From a virus: a stretch of DNA of 31,699 nt. Made by a program: the position numbers and the translations under genes. Of the stretch, positions 25,317 to 31,699 are shown one piece after another; the first letter of the stretch is position 1, and each line of letters starts with the position of its first letter. The notes under the pieces are model-generated. The model searched no databases. It saw only the letters and a program-made list of their open reading frames with translations, and was not told the origin of the DNA. The stretch is taken from positions 1 to 31,699 of the IMG/VR virus record IMGVR_UViG_3300025118_004034; one strand, given 5' to 3'.

Positions 25317-27316
25317 TAGACTCCCCCCCGTGGTCCTAGTAGCGGAACTTGGCCTCCGCGAAGCGCGGGAGCTGCAATTCCTTCGTCAGCCATGGCTCCC
25401 ATTCCTGGGCCAGCGGCCTGTGTTCCTGCAGCTAGCTTGGCTTGCTGCTCCATAGCTGCCTTCTGTGTCTCCATCTGATGCCCCTGCAGTGCGGCGCCAA
25501 TCCCGACACCCGCCTCAGCAGGCATGAACCCATTCTCTGTCCCCTGGAGTATTAGATTCTGATAGTAAGAAACGTAGAGTTCGTGATCGTCACCAGGGCT
25601 GACTGGAATAGGATCTCCTGTGAGAAGGTACCTAATGATTCTGTCCTCGGGGCCCTGCTCGACAGCTGGGGCTTCGAGAAGTAGGTCGATATCCGTAATG
25701 CCCATCGCCTTGCCAGTCCGACGAAGAATCTCGCGGATGACCTTGGGAATGGAGCCTCGGAAGTTAGCGACCGTCTGAGTGGCCTGCTGGAGGAAAGTGA
25801 GGAGTGACTCAATCTCTCCCTTACGGCTGATATGCTCCAGGTCTACTGGGTCCACTCGGAATGAATAGCTGCAGACGCGTGGGTCTGGGATATCGATGAC
25901 TCGAGTAAGACCTGAGGCGAGAGGGATCTCAGCCTTCTTGCCATAGAGCTTGCGCTGCCACTTATGATGGACCCTGGCAATCTCTCCCCAGGCGTCGGAG
26001 ATAACTTCGAGCCTATCCTTATTCCGCCTAGACGCATTCTGCGTGATGGCGGCTGCCTCGGTCGCACTCTTCTCAGGATTGAGGGGTGTCCCTCTCTCCA
26101 TAGCGGAGACTCCCGTGACGTCATCGAAAAGGGCGATATAAGTATTAAGGGCCGAGAGGTATTGGTCGAGAGTCGCATTCATCTCGACAGGGCGAAGAGT
26201 CGCATTGACCCCCCGCTGCGCATCGTCAACGTCCACGCCTACGAAGAGACGAGAGCCGCGAGGCGATTCTACGATTTGCCTGATGACCTCCTGACGGATG
26301 GCCTGCTTATCGTAGAGGTTAATGTTATTGATTGTCTGAATCTCTCTGTCAATCTGACCGAGGACTCCGATGATCATTCGCATGAGGGGAATCCAAGAGA
26401 GGCACTCAGCTGGGGCGACGTCCTCGTTAGGCGGCGCATCCAAGAATGAGCGGATGACTAGAGGGCAGATAGGGAGAGTCTCGGTCCCGACATAATTGCC
26501 GAGAGCCATTCTCTTCCGTCTACTGCGAGTCTTCTTGCTAGCTACATCGACGAAGATACTCATAGGGCAGGGGCCTTTGGCTCCGCCATAGAGGAATCCT
26601 GGATGGTAGACCTCGGTCACTGCGACGTGGTCCCAATCATTGGGGTCGGCGTCCTTGAGGGCCTGAGACTTCTGCCAGGATTTAGGGAGAGTCCCGAAAT
26701 CTCTCTCGTAGTGGTGATAGTGGAAGCGTCGATGGAAGGGCTCATAGCCGCACTGAGTTGGCTCGAGAGCCTCGAACTCTGCTCGGTCAACTAGCTCCTT
26801 TTCGTCTGGCTTGGGGATAAACTTGAGGCCAAAGTAGGGAGAGACCATCCCAAGGAAGGCCGCCCGTCGCATCGCCTTCTCTAGGCCGCCGTGATCTGTG
26901 ACCCACTCTGTCAGCTCATTCTGGTGCTCGGCTGCGTAGGTCGCACCTGGAGTTCTGGACTTGACCTCCAGAGTCGGACTGCCTGGGACGAGTGCCGTAA
27001 TGATAGTCCTGAGACGAGAGAGAAATAAGTTGGCCGTAGTCTCAGGCGGATGCCATTCCGAGACTCTAGTCGGATGGGGGACGTCGTTAATCGAGATCCC
27101 TCCCTCAGGGATTTCGTCAATCCAGCGATTCCTATTCTCAATGTCTCGGCAAGCGTAGAGATCCGAGATCTCCTTGCTGGTAGCAGAGTAGACCGCGTCT
27201 AGCTTTCCAAAGGAATCCTGGACCAGGGAAGCGAGCTCGTTTACGGCCTCTTCCTTAATTTGGTAGATCTTCTCAGAAGCTGGCTGAGATCTGGGGCCAC
27301 CGCTGTAGCTGGCCAT
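25316..27316 (-). CDS. Portal protein
   Basis: A 666-residue protein, the dodecameric gate through which DNA is packaged and ejected. The central region has the usual portal signature of podoviruses: a long stem helix segment (MIIGVLGQIDREIQTINNIN), a SATEAAAITQNASRRNKDRL helix and EIARVHHKWQRKLYGKK. The C-terminus is Gly/Ala/Gln-rich and likely flexible or forms a barrel (AGTQAAGPGMGAMADEG). Position just downstream of terminase and upstream of scaffold and capsid fits. The start is in a TAATGG overlap with the upstream gene. Length is in the normal range for T7-like portals or slightly longer. Confidence 0.92.
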   Translation of the reverse strand: MASYSGGPRSQPASEKIYQIKEEAVNELASLVQDSFGKLDAVYSATSKEISDLYACRDIENRNRWIDEIPEGGISINDVPHPTRVSEWHPPETTANLFLSRLRTIITALVPGSPTLEVKSRTPGATYAAEHQNELTEWVTDHGGLEKAMRRAAFLGMVSPYFGLKFIPKPDEKELVDRAEFEALEPTQCGYEPFHRRFHYHHYERDFGTLPKSWQKSQALKDADPNDWDHVAVTEVYHPGFLYGGAKGPCPMSIFVDVASKKTRSRRKRMALGNYVGTETLPICPLVIRSFLDAPPNEDVAPAECLSWIPLMRMIIGVLGQIDREIQTINNINLYDKQAIRQEVIRQIVESPRGSRLFVGVDVDDAQRGVNATLRPVEMNATLDQYLSALNTYIALFDDVTGVSAMERGTPLNPEKSATEAAAITQNASRRNKDRLEVISDAWGEIARVHHKWQRKLYGKKAEIPLASGLTRVIDIPDPRVCSYSFRVDPVDLEHISRKGEIESLLTFLQQATQTVANFRGSIPKVIREILRRTGKAMGITDIDLLLEAPAVEQGPEDRIIRYLLTGDPIPVSPGDDHELYVSYYQNLILQGTENGFMPAEAGVGIGAALQGHQMETQKAAMEQQAKLAAGTQAAGPGMGAMADEGIAAPALRGGQVPLLGPRGGV

Positions 27317-27729
27317 TATTTGAATCCATACAGGACTACTACATTGGAGCTGGAGCTAGTGTCTGTGACTCGCATCATATGAGGGATGGCCACTCCATGA
27401 AGGATGCCTGCTTTGGTTGCGGAAGGTTCCATTGCAACTCCTGTGGCATCAAGCTTCCTGGTAGCAGTGTAATCGTCGTTGGGGACGTCGAACTGGACGG
27501 CACCTGCGGCTACGACCACGATGCGTCTATATCGATAGGTCTTAAAGTAGATAGATGATTCCCCAGAGCCAAGTGTGAACTTCAGGACATCGTATGTGTT
27601 ATTGGACCCGTCGACATAATTGCTCTCTGTGCCATCGGCTTCTGCCCCGGCGTCCTCGGGGTCAAGAGTTCTCTGGCCGAAGACATCGTCGGAATCGAGT
27701 TGGGTGACTGGTACAGCTGGAATTGGCAT
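27316..27729 (-). CDS. Small beta-rich protein of the head module
   Basis: A 137-residue protein. Residues 1-35 are polar and acidic; the rest alternates strands (DVLKFTLGSGESSIYFKTYR, RIVVVAAGAVQFDV, SSSNVVVLYGFK). A well-placed AGGAG precedes the ATG. It is located between a large beta protein and the portal. Similar small beta proteins in this position are often structural (decoration or collar), but no named family is recognised. Translation of the portal is coupled to it by TAATG. Confidence 0.8.
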   Translation of the reverse strand: MPIPAVPVTQLDSDDVFGQRTLDPEDAGAEADGTESNYVDGSNNTYDVLKFTLGSGESSIYFKTYRYRRIVVVAAGAVQFDVPNDDYTATRKLDATGVAMEPSATKAGILHGVAIPHMMRVTDTSSSSNVVVLYGFK

Positions 27730-27738
27730 TGTTATCTC

Positions 27739-29616
27739 CTAGGCGCCTTTGTTATGATCAATGAATGGTCTAGCCTCTCCTCGTGAGCCTCTTTTGTGCA
27801 TCTCGACAATAAGATGCCATGTATAGGTGTAGTTATCGTCTACACCCGATAGAGAGACCCTCATACTTTTAGGTGGATCCACTACGTAGCCCGAGAAATT
27901 GGAGTAGGTGGGAGAAGTAGGGCTACCGTTGTGAGAATCTACGTATCCAGTAGTAATTCCGTATGGGGCTAGCGAATTAGCTGTGTCGTAGTCGCCGGTA
28001 TAGAGTATGTCGTCGTCATAAGAGTTGGCTATGTATCCAGAGACGGAGCGCGACTCGAGCTGGTGATCGCCCCCGTCATAGAGATCCGTCATCTTAGGAT
28101 AACTCGAAGTTACCTTTAGGTCTGACTTGCCTAAAGCATAGGTGCTTAGTCCTGTCACCCCCTCCTCTGCCACCCAATGTGGGTAACCTCTTACCTCTCC
28201 GTATGTATTCGTCTTGAAGGCTGAGTGTCCTACGGACCTCATATTGACGTTGCCTCCGTTCCACCCGACTCTAATATTAGCCTGAACGGACGTAAGGGTG
28301 AGAGTTCCCGAACCCTGAGAAGAGAGACTAATGTGGGTGTGGGTAGCGCTGTTGTTGCTGGAATATCCAGAAGTTGTGCAGTGCTCTTTCGATGCGCAGA
28401 ATTTGATCGTATCCTTATCTACTGGATCGATATAGTAGTTCGTAGAGGCAGCTAGGCCCGTAGGAATTGCTCCGCCTCCTGAGACGGATACCTGAACCCT
28501 GGAGCCTACGGTGAATTTGTGGTCCGCTACTGTTAGCGTATTATTGGTTGTGCTGACGATAGCGCCTAAAGTAACAGCAGGAGCGTAGGGCGTATCCTCT
28601 AACCCTCCGTGTACGCCTCCATACCCGTTAGCTGGCCAAAGAGTGCCACTCTTGAAGTAGCTCATGTGAAACGCCGGGGCGGCGCAGAAAGAGTTCCCGC
28701 CATAGTTATTGCGTCCCTTATTGGCTACTACGCTCATCGTCCAGTCTGAGCCGCTGCCCTCGTCAGCAATATCGAGGATAACTTCGCTGTCGACGTCTGC
28801 TTGAGTTGCGGAAAGAGAGCCCCTGCTATTGGTGAGTCGGTTGTAGTAATACTCGGTCCCTGCGGTAATTCCGTCGGGTAAACCTGTTCCGGCTAGTGTT
28901 ACGACTGCTCCCGTCGTAAAGCCGTCTCTATTCTGCCCCTCTCGGTTGCTGAGTCCCACAGACGATTCAGCTGTGTAGGTGTTACCGAAATCGCCTCCAT
29001 ATCCCGGTACGTGAGTGAAGACGTTAGCATACCCTGTGCTTCTATCGGGGTCTACGACGAAAACAGCTTTGCCATCCGCAGAATCATAAATCTTAATGGG
29101 AACATCCTGGCAGAAATTATTGATGAACTCATTAATGGTGCATCGCTTGAGGATGAGCATATGGTCGTGGTTCCCATTCTTTGTGCCAATTGCAGAAGAG
29201 TTAGCTGTAGGCTGGACTATCTTCGTTACTCTTACTGGCACAAACATATCCTCGTCGGAGTGAGAGTAGCTAGTATAGCCGCCTGGACCATAGGCGCGGT
29301 CATGCTCAATTCCGGGTCCTCCCAGTCGGTAATAGGCATCGGTGGAGCCTATCTCGTTGTCGGGATCTGTGACGAATGCAGAGAAATATCGATTGTATGA
29401 CGAGTAGCCATAGAACCGGACATAGTCATATCCCGCAGTATCGATGATCGCGGTCCCTCCGTATCCCCCCCAGCCTAAGTAAGTATAGCGCTGGATCTTG
29501 CAGGTATCATCGTTAGCGTAGATCTTAGTTGGATACTGTCTACGATTGGTTCTAACGTCCTTGCTATGTACTTCGTACCGATCGTAGTGAGATTGAGGGT
29601 AGTGTCTTGAGCTCAT
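27739..29616 (-). CDS. Large beta-rich structural protein, candidate collar or receptor-binding protein
   Basis: A 625-residue protein very rich in Gly, Tyr and Ser (YLGWGGYGG, RFYGYSSYNRYFSAF). Two segments resemble the FCCH-like repeat common in phage fibre and collar proteins: residues about 234-298 (GLPDGITAGTEYYYN) and 364-442 (AIPTGLAASTNYYID). Each is followed by a strand pair ending in GSG plus a Thr-rich strand. The C-terminal domain has many Asp/Tyr-rich loops. There is no enzymatic motif. It sits between terminase and portal, and may bind host surface or decorate the collar. This is inference from composition and repeats. Confidence 0.82.
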   Translation of the reverse strand: MSSRHYPQSHYDRYEVHSKDVRTNRRQYPTKIYANDDTCKIQRYTYLGWGGYGGTAIIDTAGYDYVRFYGYSSYNRYFSAFVTDPDNEIGSTDAYYRLGGPGIEHDRAYGPGGYTSYSHSDEDMFVPVRVTKIVQPTANSSAIGTKNGNHDHMLILKRCTINEFINNFCQDVPIKIYDSADGKAVFVVDPDRSTGYANVFTHVPGYGGDFGNTYTAESSVGLSNREGQNRDGFTTGAVVTLAGTGLPDGITAGTEYYYNRLTNSRGSLSATQADVDSEVILDIADEGSGSDWTMSVVANKGRNNYGGNSFCAAPAFHMSYFKSGTLWPANGYGGVHGGLEDTPYAPAVTLGAIVSTTNNTLTVADHKFTVGSRVQVSVSGGGAIPTGLAASTNYYIDPVDKDTIKFCASKEHCTTSGYSSNNSATHTHISLSSQGSGTLTLTSVQANIRVGWNGGNVNMRSVGHSAFKTNTYGEVRGYPHWVAEEGVTGLSTYALGKSDLKVTSSYPKMTDLYDGGDHQLESRSVSGYIANSYDDDILYTGDYDTANSLAPYGITTGYVDSHNGSPTSPTYSNFSGYVVDPPKSMRVSLSGVDDNYTYTWHLIVEMHKRGSRGEARPFIDHNKGA

Positions 29617-29619
29617 TAA

Positions 29620-31167
29620 TTATTTCCAGATTGTGGTCCCGTAGTCTGTAATGGGAGCGGGGGCCTCTAGTCCGGGCAGGGATCCCCTCCGCTCGAGCAT
29701 TGTCGACAATAATGCGAATGCTGCAAGTAAATCGTCCGAATCTGACAGGGGAAATTCGTGAAGTCGCCTAAAAAGAAGTTCTTTTCCCTCAAATTCTCCC
29801 GGAAATCTGATCAGTCCCTTCCTCATCGCCGTCACTAGACCCATTAGCCTATTGCTGAGAGCGGTGGAGGAGATGGACTGAGATCTAATCCTAACCCCAC
29901 GCATCCGCCCGCGTTCCTCAAGCCATGGGGCCAATGTCTCCTGCGCTGCCTTCTTCTCTATCCAGAGCGACGCCATAGTTGGCCGACGCTGAGCGAGATC
30001 CTCGATGAAGCAGACAGCTTCGTCAGTCCCACCGTGCACCTCCCAGGCGCCGGTAGGTACGAAGATGTTTCTATCTGGCTCGAATCCCACTAGGCCTAGC
30101 TCCTTGGCCGGAATTGGCGCGACCATGAGGAGGCCATTCACGCTCTGCTTGCCAGACCTGTCGCCCTCGAGTCGATGGACTGGGTCGAAGAGGAGAATCT
30201 CCCTTAGCCTGTCGTCGCCGGGGAGCTTCATGTCTCTGTCGCTCGCCTCGGAAGTCAGGTAGGTGTCGAATAGGGCCTCCTCCGAGGGGATTGGGTCGCA
30301 GAGATATTGGGCGGCAAAGAAGACCTTCGACACGTCTCGCTGAATCCCTACTATCTCCTCTGCTGACAAGAAGGTAGGGCAGAGAGGCCACCTTCCGTCG
30401 GGACCTGGTCCTTCCCCGTCATCATCCCCTGTGTTCGGATTTGTTCCGTCCCAGACTCCGTGGCTCATCCCTGCCCAACCGTCGTGATGCCTGAGGTAGT
30501 CGAGGATATCCCCGAAGGCCCAAGGCGTCCCGATGACCGTTATCGGGCTATCAGGATAGCGCATCAGGGGGACCGCTTGTTGGACAAATTCAATAACTTT
30601 TTGTCTCTGCCCATAAGTCCTGGAATTCTGCTCGTTACAGAGGTCGTCGAAGTGGGCGTCTGTGGGGTGGTTTCCCGCTAGGTTACTGGTCACTGCGCCA
30701 GCGAAGATGGAGGGCTCACGGCCACCGGAAGCAGTCCGGCCCATGACGTTGAGTTTGGCCGTGGGGCCCTGGCTTCTCTTGTCGCTGGCGTCGAGGGCCA
30801 AATGAGGGAAGACCTCACTGACTGGGACATAGAGACCAGGCTTGATTTCGAGGGACCCGTTCAGTCTGTCTCGGATCTCCCCGATTAGCTTCTTGGCTAG
30901 GTCCAGCGTGGCCGAGGCGACGAGGACTCGGCGGTCGGGATCTCGGAGAAGCTTCCATATAGGTAGTATTACAGATAGGAGGGTACTCTTCGCATGGCCC
31001 CGAGGGACCTGACAGAAAGTCCAAGGCTGAGTCTGCGCATGCGCTATGATTTTTTGGTGCAGATCTCCGAAGACCTTTCGGCCAGATGCATCCCCCTTGT
31101 ACCCGAGGGCCTCCCCAAGTGCTATCGGGTCGTCAAAAAGTCTCTTTATCGGTTGGGGTATCGTCAT
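29620..31167 (-). CDS. terL: Terminase large subunit
   Basis: The DNA-packaging motor, 515 residues. The ATPase half has a deviant Walker A (PRGHAKST, residues 55-62) of the type seen in T7-like enzymes, a Walker B-like HFDD (D174, D175), and motif III with TPWAFGD near residue 215. The nuclease half has D328 (ILLFDPVHR), E404 (SLWIEKKAAQ) and D476/D478/D479 (SDSDDLLAAFALL), a plausible acidic triad. Length is normal. There is no Shine-Dalgarno before the ATG at 31167, and the first 35 bp overlap a 32-codon membrane peptide gene, suggesting coupled translation. Confidence 0.95.
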   Translation of the reverse strand: MTIPQPIKRLFDDPIALGEALGYKGDASGRKVFGDLHQKIIAHAQTQPWTFCQVPRGHAKSTLLSVILPIWKLLRDPDRRVLVASATLDLAKKLIGEIRDRLNGSLEIKPGLYVPVSEVFPHLALDASDKRSQGPTAKLNVMGRTASGGREPSIFAGAVTSNLAGNHPTDAHFDDLCNEQNSRTYGQRQKVIEFVQQAVPLMRYPDSPITVIGTPWAFGDILDYLRHHDGWAGMSHGVWDGTNPNTGDDDGEGPGPDGRWPLCPTFLSAEEIVGIQRDVSKVFFAAQYLCDPIPSEEALFDTYLTSEASDRDMKLPGDDRLREILLFDPVHRLEGDRSGKQSVNGLLMVAPIPAKELGLVGFEPDRNIFVPTGAWEVHGGTDEAVCFIEDLAQRRPTMASLWIEKKAAQETLAPWLEERGRMRGVRIRSQSISSTALSNRLMGLVTAMRKGLIRFPGEFEGKELLFRRLHEFPLSDSDDLLAAFALLSTMLERRGSLPGLEAPAPITDYGTTIWK

Positions 31168-31231
31168 TGGAGTCGCAGCGCCCTAAAGCATACCCTAGCA
31201 GGAACAAAATTAGAATAGATAGTGTCTCCAT
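31133..31231 (-). CDS. 32-codon membrane peptide gene upstream of terL
   Basis: A frame of 32 codons from ATG at 31231 to TGA at 31133, below the size used in usual ORF calling. Residues 3-17 are strongly hydrophobic (TLSILILFLLGYALG), followed by Arg-Cys and an acidic, polar tail (DSNDDTPTDKETF). A GAGGAT Shine-Dalgarno lies at a good distance before the ATG. The gene fills the otherwise unexplained 70 bp between the metallopeptidase and terminase genes and overlaps terL by 35 bp. It could be a membrane micropeptide (lysis-related or envelope-active) or simply a leader that couples terL translation. An LGYALGRC string weakly resembles a lipobox, but the residue before Cys is Arg, which argues against lipidation. 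Confidence 0.6.
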   Translation of the reverse strand: METLSILILFLLGYALGRCDSNDDTPTDKETF

Positions 31232-31237
31232 ATATCC

Positions 31238-31570
31238 TCACTCGTCGATTATCGCCCGATATACCCGACTGAAGGCCACCCCCCATTCGGGGCCGTGGTC
31301 CTCCTGAGTCGAGAACCAGCTAAGGCAGTGGGCGTATTCATGCATTAGCGTATCCTCTGCCTGGGCTGATTCCATGCCCGTGCAGATCCCTATTATAAAG
31401 GACCGTCCCCGCTTTGGGGTCTCCCTAAAGTCGGAATATCCGTGTTCTTCTTCTAATTTCCTGATGACAAGGCGAACCGAGAAGGGCAAAGGAAGCTTTA
31501 CCTCCAGGATATTGAGCATTTTGAGGAGCCGATCCCTGTATTCGGCCTTGCTGGGTGGGGCATTCTCCAT
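31238..31570 (-). CDS. Zinc metallopeptidase, SprT-like
   Basis: A 110-residue protein. It has the core H77-E78-x-x-H81 (MHEYAHCLSW) and H92 in DHGPEWG, so the ligand pattern HExxH-(10)-H, with a conserved-looking HGPxW loop and a final helix (FSRVYRAIIDE). This matches the minimal SprT/WLM-like metallopeptidases found in many phages, whose targets are mostly unknown. It is the first visible gene of the late operon, ahead of terminase. A weak GTGAG precedes the ATG. There is no signal peptide, so it probably acts in the cytoplasm. Confidence 0.85.
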   Translation of the reverse strand: MENAPPSKAEYRDRLLKMLNILEVKLPLPFSVRLVIRKLEEEHGYSDFRETPKRGRSFIIGICTGMESAQAEDTLMHEYAHCLSWFSTQEDHGPEWGVAFSRVYRAIIDE

Positions 31571-31604
31571 ATGAGGCTCACTATATCAGTTTAGGAGTCC
31601 CGGT

Positions 31605-31647
31605 TCCTGGGGGGAGGGGGACCCATTTCCCCCATACCCCACCCCCC
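31605..31647 (-). promoter_or_regulatory. G-quadruplex-capable tract with competing inverted repeat in the late-operon leader
   Basis: On the - strand, runs of 6, 4, 5 and 3 G are separated by loops of 1, 3 and 4 bases (31647-31622), which satisfies the usual quadruplex rule. The C-runs just downstream (31620-31609) can instead pair with the G-runs to form a hairpin. The tract lies 50-75 bp before the metallopeptidase start, so it would be in the 5' leader if transcription begins upstream. I see no canonical sigma-70 promoter here; a TATAGT is present near the start but has no matching -35. Confidence 0.55.
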
Positions 31648-31662
31648 ATCAGTCGATAGCGT

Positions 31663-31684
31663 GCCTCGCGGCAGACGGCGAGGC
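31663..31684. repeat. 7-bp GC-rich inverted repeat near the window edge
   Basis: GCCTCGC at 31663-31669 and GCGAGGC at 31678-31684 form a 7-bp stem with an 8-base loop. No T-run follows on either strand, so it is not a typical terminator. It could be an operator or an RNA leader hairpin. The noncoding stretch 31571-31699 otherwise holds only the G-rich tract; no gene was found in it on either strand. Confidence 0.6.
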
Positions 31685-31699
31685 TCAAGTAGCAGTGGT

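Noticed and set aside
31576-31581. TATAGT as a -10 box for the late operon
   Set aside because: No acceptable -35 lies 16-18 bases upstream (GGAACC), and transcription from it would begin almost at the start codon.
31568-31584. Partial match to the T7 RNA polymerase promoter (CTCACTATA, 12 of 17 bases by eye) on the + strand
   Set aside because: It is a single copy, points away from the late operon, overlaps the start of the metallopeptidase gene, and no single-subunit RNA polymerase gene is in the window. A search of the whole genome for repeated copies would settle it.
31661-31699. Partial tRNA at the right edge
   Set aside because: The hairpin there has an 8-base loop and no T-loop or acceptor-type sequence was found.

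Overview
The window is part of a tailed double-stranded DNA phage genome (Caudoviricetes). It most likely comes from a short-tailed, podovirus-type phage of a Gram-negative host. The podovirus reading rests on a T7-like logic: a portal, a gp11-like adaptor, a gp12-like nozzle, a gp14-like small internal protein and two very large ejection proteins. There is no tape-measure, sheath or baseplate gene. A Gram-negative host is suggested by the ejection proteins and by a small gene with a lipoprotein signal. The layout recalls marine podoviruses such as the HMO-2011 type; that is a judgement from memory, not from a search. No tRNA, CRISPR array, integrase or insertion sequence was seen.

Left arm (about 1-4594, + strand): closely packed replication and regulation genes. 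In order they are the 3' end of a small gene with a Cys-Pro-x-Cys knuckle, a family A DNA polymerase with a 3'-5' exonuclease domain, two small hypotheticals (one possibly a single-strand-binding type protein), a Cas4/RecB-like PD-(D/E)XK nuclease with four candidate iron-sulfur cysteines, a small hypothetical, an XRE-type helix-turn-helix protein, a DUF6378-like protein, and a protein with two helix-turn-helix units.

Right arm (about 31570 down to 4539, - strand): one nearly gapless late operon of 27 kb. Its order of transcription is: zinc metallopeptidase, 32-codon membrane peptide (too short for usual ORF calling), large terminase, candidate collar or receptor-binding protein, small beta-rich protein, portal, zinc-ribbon protein, scaffold, major capsid, adaptor, small beta protein, 1959-residue nozzle with LamG-like modules, small tail protein, three ejection proteins (202, 1083 and 1868 residues), holin candidate, lipoprotein/membrane protein, RuvC-type resolvase, and a terminal hypothetical gene. 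Many junctions are TAATG or ATGA overlaps, so translational coupling is probably general. The two arms converge at 4539-4594, where the reading frames overlap by 56 bp.

The points most worth attention are an HExxH metalloprotease motif in the middle of the largest ejection protein, the modular nozzle-adhesin, the small membrane ORF overlapping terminase, the structured and G-rich leader at 31605-31684, and the RNA structure with a possible slippery sequence at the junction of the two large ejection genes. No recognisable endolysin gene and no RNA polymerase or primase/helicase were found here; these are presumably outside the window.
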